DNA of 64,000 bases from Cytophagales bacterium (GTDB lineage: Bacteria; Bacteroidota; Bacteroidia; Cytophagales; Thermoflexibacteraceae), in contig REAZ01000017.1 in the NCBI GenBank assembly GCA_004294445.1, positions 124,001 to 188,000 on the forward strand, in the 5' to 3' direction. The notes below the pieces were generated by a model. That model searched no databases and was not told where the DNA came from. It saw only the letters and a program-made list of their open reading frames with translations. Position numbers and translations under genes: made by a program. Each line of letters begins with the position of its first letter. Positions within the stretch are counted from its first letter, which is position 1. Positions 56,190 through 63,639 of the stretch are shown piece by piece.

Positions 56190-56242
56190 AGATTTGATGA
56201 AACGTCGCCAATGGTCAAAGACCTTGGCAATCGTTTCTATTT
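56128..56242 (+). repeat. Direct repeat R1 (macroglobulin gene tail, left of rloAB)
   Basis: 115 bases: the last 19 sense codons and stop of the macroglobulin gene plus 53 bases after it. It is 111/115 identical to R2 at 59038-59152. Inside lies an imperfect hairpin (GAAACG 56199-56204 with CGTTTC 56232-56237; GCCAA 56207-56211 with TTGGC 56224-56228; GGTC with GACC). The match starts and stops sharply. Confidence 0.9.
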
Positions 56243-56247
56243 AGTTG

Positions 56248-56289
56248 AAAGTTGCCATCTTTCTTTTTGGGGAAGGTGGCAACTTTTTT
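56248..56289 (+). terminator. Terminator after the macroglobulin gene
   Basis: AAAGTTGCCA (56248-56257) pairs with TGGCAACTTT (56277-56286), and the inner bases continue the stem with wobble pairs. A T-run follows. Confidence 0.7.
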
Positions 56290-56333
56290 ACTTAATAATC
56301 TATCTTTTATTCTTTTTTTCTGGTTTTAATTAT

Positions 56334-56360
56334 TAAATTTGCATACAATACGTAAATTTG
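56334..56360 (+). promoter_or_regulatory. Tandem -7 elements upstream of rloA
   Basis: Two perfect TAAATTTG boxes at 56334-56341 and 56353-56360. Neither has a clear -33 element. The rloA start is at 56380. Confidence 0.4.
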
Positions 56361-56379
56361 TTTATTAAAGCCGATTTTT

Positions 56380-57696
56380 ATGCTTTTAGAATTCTCTATT
56401 ACTAATTTCAAATCATTGAAAGAAAAACAAATACTTTCTTTGTTACCTTCCAATAGAATAAAGGAAAGAATAAACTTGCCTTTTCAAAATTTAATAAATT
56501 ATGCTCAAATAGAAGTATTAAAAACAGTCTGTTTGTACGGTAAGAATAACTCAGGCAAAACAAATACCTTAAAATCATTATTTGCCCTCAAATGGTTAGT
56601 TGTCAATTCTAATAAATTCAATGCAGGTGATGAAATTAAAGCAAATGAGTTTTTTTTATTTGATACACAAATGCAAAAACAAGCTACTACGTTTGAAATA
56701 GACCTAATTGCAGCTAATCAAATACGCTATCAGTATAAAGTCAAATTTACAAAATTCGAAATTTTAGAAGAAAAATTAGCTTTTTTACCACCACAGAAAC
56801 GCCGTTTTGTGAATTTGTTTCAACGAGAGATAAATAAACCAATTAATTATAGCGAGGAATTTGCAGGCAAAAAGAAACATATAGAAAATGATTTGAATAA
56901 AAATCAACTTTTTTTGTCAAAAGTAGCTAATAATAACCCTAACGAACATTTGGAAAATGTTTATGCATTTTTTAGCAAAAAAATTAAAGATGTTAATTTT
57001 GGCAGCAATTACGAAGAGAAGCTATTCACCCAAAATACAACAAGAGTTATGGCAGAAAATTCTTATGTAAGTAAAAATATAGAAAATTTACTCATTGCAG
57101 CAGATACAGGAATTATAGGATTAGAGATTGCAGAAAATAATCCTGATAACTTCCATTTTCCTGATGGAATTTCAGAAGAAGTCAAAAATAAAATTATTAC
57201 AGACCTCAAACATAGTATTAAAATCAGGCATAGAATGTTTGATGGGGAAAATGAAATCGGAGCTAAAAATGTACCAATTGAAATAGAGTCGACTGGTACA
57301 CAAAAAATATTTACGTTGGGTGCTATTTTACATGAGGCTTTTGCAAATGGCGAAATTGTTTTAATTGATGAATTAGACAAAAGTTTACACCCTTATTTAT
57401 CTCAAATGCTCATTAAATTATTTTATGACGAAACTCTTAATAAAAACAATGCTCAATTAATTTTTACTACCCATGATGCTACTTTGATAGATGAAAGTGC
57501 CTTTGCCAAAGACCAAATTTACATTGTAGATAAGGATTATTATGGGAAAACAGAATTAAGTGCCTTTTCTGATTTTACAGGTTTACGCAAAGATATTCCT
57601 TTGCAAAAATGGTATCTATCAGGTAGATTGGGTGGTGTGCCTATTGTTAATCAAAATGTTCATTTCCAATTTGAAGAAGCAAATGGCGAAGAGTAA
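56380..57696 (+). CDS. ABC/AAA-type ATPase of a two-gene RloA-RloB defence cassette
   Basis: 438 residues. Starts with the SMC/RecF-like FSITNFKSL; Walker A GKNNSGKT at 54-61 (numbering LYGKNNSGKTN); coiled, charged middle; a signature-like STGTQKIFTL (about 307-316); Walker B IVLIDELDKSLHP with D330 and E331; and the switch His in FTTHDATLI. It is of the AAA_15/AAA_21 (RloA, AriA, AbiLi-like) type, in which the ATPase controls a partner nuclease. The partner gene overlaps its end by 14 bases. AT content and setting between repeats suggest acquisition. Confidence 0.85.
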   Translation: MLLEFSITNFKSLKEKQILSLLPSNRIKERINLPFQNLINYAQIEVLKTVCLYGKNNSGKTNTLKSLFALKWLVVNSNKFNAGDEIKANEFFLFDTQMQKQATTFEIDLIAANQIRYQYKVKFTKFEILEEKLAFLPPQKRRFVNLFQREINKPINYSEEFAGKKKHIENDLNKNQLFLSKVANNNPNEHLENVYAFFSKKIKDVNFGSNYEEKLFTQNTTRVMAENSYVSKNIENLLIAADTGIIGLEIAENNPDNFHFPDGISEEVKNKIITDLKHSIKIRHRMFDGENEIGAKNVPIEIESTGTQKIFTLGAILHEAFANGEIVLIDELDKSLHPYLSQMLIKLFYDETLNKNNAQLIFTTHDATLIDESAFAKDQIYIVDKDYYGKTELSAFSDFTGLRKDIPLQKWYLSGRLGGVPIVNQNVHFQFEEANGEE

Positions 57697-59038
57697 AAGG
57701 AAAGACAAACATAAAAGTGTTCTTAATACTATCCCTACACAGCAAGGAAGAATAGCAACTAATCCTACCGTTGAAACAATATATCTACGAGAAGGTAAAG
57801 AAAAATTCATTGCTAAGAAAATACTCATTCTTTGTGAAGGAGAAACAGAGGAGAATTACTTTGAAGGCTTAATAAGCACATATAAGTTCAAAAGTCAGGA
57901 ATTTGTGCCTACTGTTGTTTGCCCACCCACACAATCCACAAAAAATCAGCCTATCAATTTGCTTTGTACAGTTTATGAGTTGCTAAAAAAGACAAAGCAG
58001 AAATTTAAAAATGAAGAATTTGAAACTTATTACAGCGAAATAGAAGAAAGACAAAGGCAACAAAACCCAAATAGACAAGAAGTTTTTTTGTATGATAGCC
58101 AAACTATTAACAATATTCGAAGTCAAATAAGCAATGGAATAAAGCCCATTTTTGATGAAATTTGGCTTGTTTTTGATGATGATGATAGAACAGCAAACTC
58201 CACAAATCTCAATCAAATTTTTCATTTTGCTCAATTAGGGATAAAAATAGCCTTCTCCAATCGCCAATGGGAGAATTGGATACTATTGCATTTTGAAAAA
58301 ACGCTACATACTACAAATCATTCTGATTGTCATTTATATTGCTTAATGACTTGTCATTTAGAAGCTGACCCAAATCTCAACTGTATCATTGGTTATTTAC
58401 AAGGTAGAAACTATCACCCAAGTTATAGAAAAGGGCATTGGAAATATACAACAAGAAAGCAGCAAACAAATGAATATTGTTTTGAAGGGCTTTTTGAAAT
58501 AGACTTTATTAGAAATTCTACTCATAAAATGGCTGATGAAGTAATCGTTTATGACAAAATTCAGAATGCTGTTGAAAATGCTCAATGGCTAAAGGCAGAG
58601 AAAAGAGAATATCATGCGATAAATTCAACTAATCCTTATACTGATGTAGATAGATTGATAAGTAGGTTGATTGGGAATGAAAAGAACTACATTTGGGGAA
58701 CATCTTCTAATATTACTTTTGAATACCTTAGCTTATCGAACCTCTCTTTTGATAGAAGAACTTCTAAGCTACTGATTACCATAGAAAATAACCATGAATC
58801 TCAATATCATCTTGTAAATGAAAATACACTTTATGAGTTTTGCTTAATTGGTATTTTACCTAATTTTAAAAGGGAAAAATACCATGCAATACGTATCAAT
58901 GCCAATAGAGCATTATCAAGTAGCAGAGAAAGTTTTGAGATTGATTTTGAGCCAATTAATCCAAATATTATGACTCTATGTTTTATGTATCAATATCATC
59001 AAATAAATCCTAATATCTTACTTGTTACTGATTTGTAG
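57683..59038 (+). CDS. RloB family TOPRIM-like protein with C-terminal extension
   Basis: 451 residues from the ATG at 57683, which overlaps the rloA stop by 14 bases; an earlier in-frame ATG at 57560 would overlap rloA by 137 bases and is rejected. TOPRIM-like motifs: LCEGETEENYF (E52, E54), WLVFDDDDRT (D165-D168) and SNRQWENWILLHFE (192-205). The RloB-like part ends near 330 with NPYTDVDRLISRLIG. About 120 further residues of beta-rich, unrecognised sequence follow, where many RloB proteins stop. It is likely a nuclease or toxin held by the ATPase. The stop codon TAG lies on the junction with repeat R2. Confidence 0.8.
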   Translation: MAKSKRKDKHKSVLNTIPTQQGRIATNPTVETIYLREGKEKFIAKKILILCEGETEENYFEGLISTYKFKSQEFVPTVVCPPTQSTKNQPINLLCTVYELLKKTKQKFKNEEFETYYSEIEERQRQQNPNRQEVFLYDSQTINNIRSQISNGIKPIFDEIWLVFDDDDRTANSTNLNQIFHFAQLGIKIAFSNRQWENWILLHFEKTLHTTNHSDCHLYCLMTCHLEADPNLNCIIGYLQGRNYHPSYRKGHWKYTTRKQQTNEYCFEGLFEIDFIRNSTHKMADEVIVYDKIQNAVENAQWLKAEKREYHAINSTNPYTDVDRLISRLIGNEKNYIWGTSSNITFEYLSLSNLSFDRRTSKLLITIENNHESQYHLVNENTLYEFCLIGILPNFKREKYHAIRINANRALSSSRESFEIDFEPINPNIMTLCFMYQYHQINPNILLVTDL

Positions 59039-59152
59039 TATGTACGCTCCAGAGTTTAGCAGCCATTCGGAAGGGGTGAGGGTAAGGGTGAAGGAATAAA
59101 GATTTGATGAAACGTTGCCAATGGTCAAAGACCTTGGCAATCGTTTCTATTT
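59038..59152 (+). repeat. Direct repeat R2 (second macroglobulin gene tail, right of rloAB)
   Basis: 111/115 identical to R1 at a constant offset of 2910 bases. It still encodes the same 19 final residues (MYAPEFSSHSEGVRVRVKE) and stop. The differences from R1 fall at 59048, 59069, 59075 and 59116; the three coding ones are third-position and silent. It starts at the last base of the rloB stop codon. Confidence 0.9.
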
Positions 59153-59154
59153 TT

Positions 59155-59188
59155 AGCAGAAAACGCTACAAGGGTTTTCTGCTTTTTT
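59155..59188 (+). terminator. Terminator after R2
   Basis: AGCAGAAAAC (59155-59164) pairs perfectly with GTTTTCTGCT (59174-59183), followed by T59184-59188. It would end the rloAB transcript and has no sequence likeness to the terminator after R1. Confidence 0.75.
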
Positions 59189-59217
59189 GTATTTTTATTT
59201 TCCTAAATCTTTTCTAT

Positions 59218-60456
59218 ATGCAAAAATATATTATATTACTGATATTAAGCATTTTAAATGCGTCTTATGGCTTTTCTCAAAACAAAAAAGTTGTCAAAGA
59301 TAGCACCTTCCAAACGCTTCATTTGACAAATCAAGATTATAAAGACTTTGTAGTAGATAGAGAAAAAAAAAATATTTGGGCAATTACACAAAATAATGAA
59401 TTGGTCGTCATCAATTTGAATACACTGGCATTAGACACACAAATCGAGAAATTGGCAAATGTAGCTTGTATTAGTCAAAGTAAAAAAGATAGCCAAATAC
59501 TTATAGGTACACTTGATAAGCAAATCAAAAAGTATAATCGCCTCAAACAAGAATGGGAAATAGTAGCAACAGAACAACATACTATTCAACAAGCTTTTGA
59601 AACTACAAATGGTGAGATTTTCTATCTTTTTGATGAGGGGATTAGAAAAGTGGGAGATAGTACACTTTATCAATTTGATTGTGAGGATTTTTTTTCAGTG
59701 ATGAGACAAATAAGTTGTATGGATAATAGGCAAAGTCTTATTAAATACTTAAAGCGCAATATATCAGTAAATTATATTGATGATAAAAATAGGATTTGGC
59801 TGGGTTATGATTTTGGAGAATGGGGAGGTGATATGTTATTATTTGATACTAAAAAGAAAGATTTCTGCCAATTAGATACAAGTAAGTCTTTGTATTTAGT
59901 AATGAATCCAGTAAGACAAATATTTGATAATCAAATAGATATACTTTTTATTATCAATTCAATTAGTCATATGGGAATGACCAATAGCAATATTTTTTTC
60001 ATAGACAGTCTTGATAAAATTACCTCTATTACCTATGATGGTGAGTTTGAGGTGTTTATTGATAGCATTGACATTAATTTTGATAAATTAGGCAAGAGGA
60101 AACAAAAACATCTGACTGATTCTTTAATGAATGTAACAAGACGGAAAAGGAAGGAAGATGTAAACGAGAATGAATACATGGGAGCAGGAGCATACAATCC
60201 TACTGATAGCAGCCTTTACTTTTATTCACATCATGGATTTTTTAAAGGGTATTTAAAAGATGATTTGACAAAGCTCAAAAATTGGCAATTAATTATCAAT
60301 CCTGCATTAAAGTGGGATTGGGGAATGCCTCATGCTGTTGGTTCGCCAATGAATGTTTATAAAATGGAAATGATTGGAAATGAAAGCTTTGTATTTGGCT
60401 CTACCAAGAATGGCATAGGTTATTTTGATGGAAAGAAGTTAATAATGGTTAGATAA
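59218..60456 (+). CDS. Secreted protein of unknown function, propeller-like
   Basis: 412 residues from the ATG at 59218, chosen because it begins a signal peptide (hydrophobic 4-17, near GFSQ-N). An ATG 114 bases upstream lies inside R2. Repeated short stretches (KNIWAITQNNELVVIN, DSQILIGTLDKQIKKY, NRIWLGYDFG) look like blades of a beta-propeller similar to the sensor part of hybrid two-component regulators. No TM or catalytic domain follows. I do not recognise a family. It lies between R2 and an IS remnant. Confidence 0.65.
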   Translation: MQKYIILLILSILNASYGFSQNKKVVKDSTFQTLHLTNQDYKDFVVDREKKNIWAITQNNELVVINLNTLALDTQIEKLANVACISQSKKDSQILIGTLDKQIKKYNRLKQEWEIVATEQHTIQQAFETTNGEIFYLFDEGIRKVGDSTLYQFDCEDFFSVMRQISCMDNRQSLIKYLKRNISVNYIDDKNRIWLGYDFGEWGGDMLLFDTKKKDFCQLDTSKSLYLVMNPVRQIFDNQIDILFIINSISHMGMTNSNIFFIDSLDKITSITYDGEFEVFIDSIDINFDKLGKRKQKHLTDSLMNVTRRKRKEDVNENEYMGAGAYNPTDSSLYFYSHHGFFKGYLKDDLTKLKNWQLIINPALKWDWGMPHAVGSPMNVYKMEMIGNESFVFGSTKNGIGYFDGKKLIMVR

Positions 60457-60470
60457 TTATCATTGCATAA

Positions 60471-60623
60471 AACATTTCGCAGTCATTCGGAAAGGTGGGT
60501 AGTTTTAGTCTAAAGGTATTTAAAACCATTTCAGAAGTACAGCAAGATTTGGATAAGTGGTGGAATAGTTACAATTTTGAAAGACCCCACTCTGCTACGG
60601 GCATAATAGCGCTGTCTTCGTAA
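60471..60623 (+). pseudogene. C-terminal scrap of a transposase integrase core
   Basis: The frame is open from a stop at 60468 to TAA at 60621 with no start. It reads EVQQDLDKWWNSYNFERPHS, the end of the rve integrase core of IS481/IS3-type transposases. Only about 30 recognisable residues remain. Confidence 0.7.
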
Positions 60624-60822
60624 AGATAATAGCCCACACAACCTACGAATACTCATCTTCTCAAAACGCAAGCCCAACCCACTCATTAAGGCAGTTTGAC
60701 GTTTTCCTTTTCAAGGGCACAGAGACGTTTTTTGTATCCTTTTCGCCTTCCAAGACGATAGCACGTTTTCTGCTTTCGCTAAATTTGCTCTTTTTCATCT
60801 TCGTAAAAAATTTAGTGTTACA
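60596..60822 (-). mobile_element. Decayed IS3-type element (orfA and orfB starts)
   Basis: On the minus strand an ATG at 60798 begins MKKSKFSESRKRAIVLEGE, a typical IS3 orfA start. The frame then shifts into GYKKRLCALEKENVKLP, the orfA end, so the middle is deleted. From 60656, MSIRRLCGLLSLRRQRYYAR is an orfB start. The end at 60822 reads TGTAACACTAAATTTTT on the minus strand, a plausible terminal repeat. It abuts the plus-strand scrap, so two elements or pieces are joined. Confidence 0.65.
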
Positions 60823-61102
60823 AGTTAAATATATTTTTCTAAATTTCTACTTCTCAATAGGGCTGATAGGAAGGGGTAGGACAAAAACATAAAAAAATGT
60901 TGCTTTTCTGTGGTTTTGTAAGCATGATAAAAGGAGCATTTTTATGCTAAAATTGTCCAAACTTTGGGGTACATTATTCTCTTGCTATCTGCCAATCAAA
61001 AATAGGCGTAGAAATTAGGAGGATGTACGCTCCTATTACTACATTTGTGCTTTTATGAAACTCTTATCAACCGCAGTAGCACACTGTACTGACTTTTGGC
61101 TA

Positions 61103-61570
61103 ATGAAATTAATATTATTATTCCTGATTTGTTTACTTTGCTTTTCCCCTTCTGTGTTTGCCCAAATAGACAGTAATTCGGCGTGGCTAAACAAGGGGCT
61201 ACTTTTTGACTTACCTGCTGACTGCGAAGTAATTGCAGATGACAGTTCCTATTATGAGGCTCGGAAGAATGGCTTTTCTATTCAAATTTTTTCTTTCCAA
61301 AATGCTGATTTTAACGCACAAACACAAGCCGAAGCCACGCAAAAAGCTGCCAAAAAGATAAGATACGACAAAATGGAAAAAGCAGTATTTTTCCACTTGC
61401 CTACCTTCAAGGGTTGTGCTATCATCGGAACTAAGAATGCTGTAAAAGTGCAAGTAATTAGCTTTCTGAACCAAAAAGGCTCATTACATTTTACTGCACT
61501 TATCGTTTATGCCCCAGAGATGGAAGCCGAAGTAACAGCAACAGTGCAGTCGTTTTGGCGAAGGTCGTGA
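61103..61570 (+). CDS. Small secreted protein of unknown function
   Basis: 155 residues from the ATG at 61103, which begins a signal peptide (hydrophobic 3-19, FAQ-I). An ATG 48 bases upstream would follow the -7 box at 61040 by only a few bases. The mature part looks like one alpha/beta domain (GLLFDLPADCEVIADDSSYYEARKNG at its start, cited in part by pattern LPADCEV). No family recognised. It ends 13 bases before the convergent aminotransferase stop. Confidence 0.65.
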   Translation: MKLILLFLICLLCFSPSVFAQIDSNSAWLNKGLLFDLPADCEVIADDSSYYEARKNGFSIQIFSFQNADFNAQTQAEATQKAAKKIRYDKMEKAVFFHLPTFKGCAIIGTKNAVKVQVISFLNQKGSLHFTALIVYAPEMEAEVTATVQSFWRRS

Positions 61571-61583
61571 GCCAACACACTGC

Positions 61584-62882
61584 TCAAATTTCCTTTGCAA
61601 TATGCTGAATCGTATCTACTAATCTGTCCAAATCTTTCAAAGTAGTATAAACGTGAGGTGTTACACGCACACCGTTTATGTTTTCCCAAGCAATGCTCGT
61701 AGTATGGATTCTTGCTTTTTTAAACAAAGCCGCAGAAAGTTCCGCTATAGTCATTCCTTTGAGGGCAAAAGTAGCAATAGCTCCAGAAAATTCGGGTTTT
61801 AGCGAGGTTTGGGTACTAAAACCTTTGATATTTAGGGCTTTTTCTACCCAATAATTTTTCAAGTAGTGCAGGCGTTTCTGCTTTCGCAACGTGCCAATGG
61901 CATTATGGAAATTTACGGCATAGCCTGTTGCCATTTCGGTAGGGAAAGAGCGAGTGCCAAGCACCTCGAACTTACGAATATCAGTGCTTTGCGGTGCATC
62001 TGAGGCAAACATAGTCCAAATTTCGCTAATACGTTCTTTCTTGATATACATCATGCCCGTCCCAAAGGGAGCAGAAAGCCATTTATGCAAACTTGTCCCA
62101 AAAAAATCACCACCTAAGTCAGGAATTTTGAAATCGAAATGAGCAAAAGAATGCGCCCCGTCTATGAGTACGTAAATATCTTTATTTTTCCGTTTCACCA
62201 TCTGACTGATTTGCTTTGCAGGAAGGAGCTGCCCGCTCCAGTTGATGAGATGCGTAATCATGACCACTTTCGTTTTGTCAGTGATTTGCTCCTCATATTT
62301 TTTTACCAAATAGTCATTGTCTTCGGAGGGAAGTTCCAGATTAATCCATTTGAGTACGATTCCCTCACGCTTTTCTCTCTGTCGCCACGCATGAATCATG
62401 TTTGGGTAATCCTGTTTGGTGAGGACTACCTCATCTCCTTTTTGTAGGTTCAGCCCAAAAATCACCGTTTCCAATGCCTCTGTTGCATTGCGGTTTATCG
62501 CAATTTCATCGGCAGAAACGCCCGCCAAATCAGCCAACTTCAACCGCAAACCTTCCCTGCCCTCGTCGAGGGTGCGCCACATATAATAACTTGGGGCTTC
62601 ATTGCTAAGGCGGTTGTAGCGGTCTAAGGCATCCTGCACTACTATAGGCTGTGGACTCACGCCTCCGTTATTTAGATTAATGATGTTGGGCGATACCGAA
62701 TAGGCTTGCTGCACCCAAGTCCAATAGTCTTCGTTATCTGTAACATCTTCACTAAGAAGTAGTTGTGGAATATGAATATTGCTATCTAAGGTTTTTCCTA
62801 CTGCCTCGAAGGAGGGAACAAGCGCAAAGATACCTGCCGTACTGCCTACAGCTTTGATGAAATTTCTGCGTGAGTTTGCCAT
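61584..62882 (-). CDS. Class V aminotransferase-fold PLP enzyme with Tat signal
   Basis: 432 residues. A twin-arginine signal (SRRNFIKAVGSTAGIFAL, residues 3-20), then the PLP fold: RNATEALETVIFG, IDGAHSFAHFDF and the PLP-binding Lys in FFGTSLHKWLSAPFG. It resembles isopenicillin-N-epimerase-like or cysteine-desulfurase-like enzymes. Tat export implies it folds with its cofactor before reaching the periplasm. Substrate unknown. Confidence 0.88.
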   Translation of the reverse strand: MANSRRNFIKAVGSTAGIFALVPSFEAVGKTLDSNIHIPQLLLSEDVTDNEDYWTWVQQAYSVSPNIINLNNGGVSPQPIVVQDALDRYNRLSNEAPSYYMWRTLDEGREGLRLKLADLAGVSADEIAINRNATEALETVIFGLNLQKGDEVVLTKQDYPNMIHAWRQREKREGIVLKWINLELPSEDNDYLVKKYEEQITDKTKVVMITHLINWSGQLLPAKQISQMVKRKNKDIYVLIDGAHSFAHFDFKIPDLGGDFFGTSLHKWLSAPFGTGMMYIKKERISEIWTMFASDAPQSTDIRKFEVLGTRSFPTEMATGYAVNFHNAIGTLRKQKRLHYLKNYWVEKALNIKGFSTQTSLKPEFSGAIATFALKGMTIAELSAALFKKARIHTTSIAWENINGVRVTPHVYTTLKDLDRLVDTIQHIAKEI

Positions 62883-62942
62883 AAAATTTTATTTTTTTTT
62901 GATAATAAAGATACAAAACTTTATTTTTTGGGGAGCAAAAAT

Positions 62943-63506
62943 TTAGGCATTTAGCAAGTCTTTGTCTAATAAATTATAGGTAATAGAGCCTGTTTCAGTT
63001 ACATCTATTTCAAAAATTTCTTTTTTTCTTAAGTCTTCTAACCTGCGTTTTGCCTCGTCAATAGAGATATTTAGTTTGAGGCAAAGTGCTGTGGGTGTGA
63101 TTTTTCCCTTGGTTTGAATAGCTGCGGAAATGATGTCGGCATCGGTGATGCTTTTGCTTTTTTTGCCCTCTATTGCCTCATAGTTTTTGTTTGCATCTTT
63201 GAGGATATACCTATACTTTGTGCCTGTCCAGTCGCTCCAGTCCCATTTTTGGTGAATAATACCTGCCATGAGCAAACTATTGATTTTGGATTGTGCCTCA
63301 TCTAAACTCAAATCCGTTTTTTCGCAAAGCAAGACTGCACTAATTTCTCCATTATTTTGCCGCGCTATCTCTATCACCTCTTTGTCTGATATTTTATTTG
63401 AGATTCGCTTTACTTTTTCTGTATATCCTTTGGAAGCAAAGAAAACAACACTACCAATACCCACAAGGGCTATTAATATTGCCATTCCTATCATAAGTGT
63501 CGCCAT
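62943..63506 (-). CDS. Membrane-anchored protein with tandem winged-helix-like domains
   Basis: 187 residues from the ATG at 63506, which places one membrane segment (about 3-26) at the N-terminus; an upstream ATG at 63614 would add 36 basic/aromatic residues. After the anchor come two similar helical units (ISDKEVIEIARQNNGEISAVLLCEKTDLSLDEA and ITDADIISAAIQTKGKITPTALCLKLNISIDEA, each here given only to show the repeat start), like winged helices. It could be an anchored regulator; no DNA-binding is shown. Confidence 0.65.
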   Translation of the reverse strand: MATLMIGMAILIALVGIGSVVFFASKGYTEKVKRISNKISDKEVIEIARQNNGEISAVLLCEKTDLSLDEAQSKINSLLMAGIIHQKWDWSDWTGTKYRYILKDANKNYEAIEGKKSKSITDADIISAAIQTKGKITPTALCLKLNISIDEAKRRLEDLRKKEIFEIDVTETGSITYNLLDKDLLNA

Positions 63507-63639
63507 AATTACAAAATAAATGAATTGAAGTTGAAAGTAAAGGTAGCGAAAATTTCGTATATAAGATTTGAAATCTATATTTTTGTGGCAAAATTTTCTG
63601 TTTTTATCGCTCATAAAAATTTACTTTATACACAAAAAC

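Larger units (their letters stand above)
60457..61102. other. Gene-poor region with IS remnants
   Basis: Contains the transposase scraps listed separately (60471-60822). From 60823 to 61102 there is nothing coding I can support; a perfect -7 box TACATTTG lies at 61040-61047 and a short AGCAT/ATGCT hairpin near 60930-60957. Confidence 0.5.

Noticed and set aside
57560-57682. Upstream start of rloB adding 41 residues
   Set aside because: It would overlap rloA by 137 bases and encode a hydrophobic stretch not fitting RloB; the ATG at 57683 gives the usual short overlap.
59104-59217. Upstream start of the propeller-like protein
   Set aside because: The extra residues are coded by repeat R2 and the terminator hairpin, and would bury the signal peptide.
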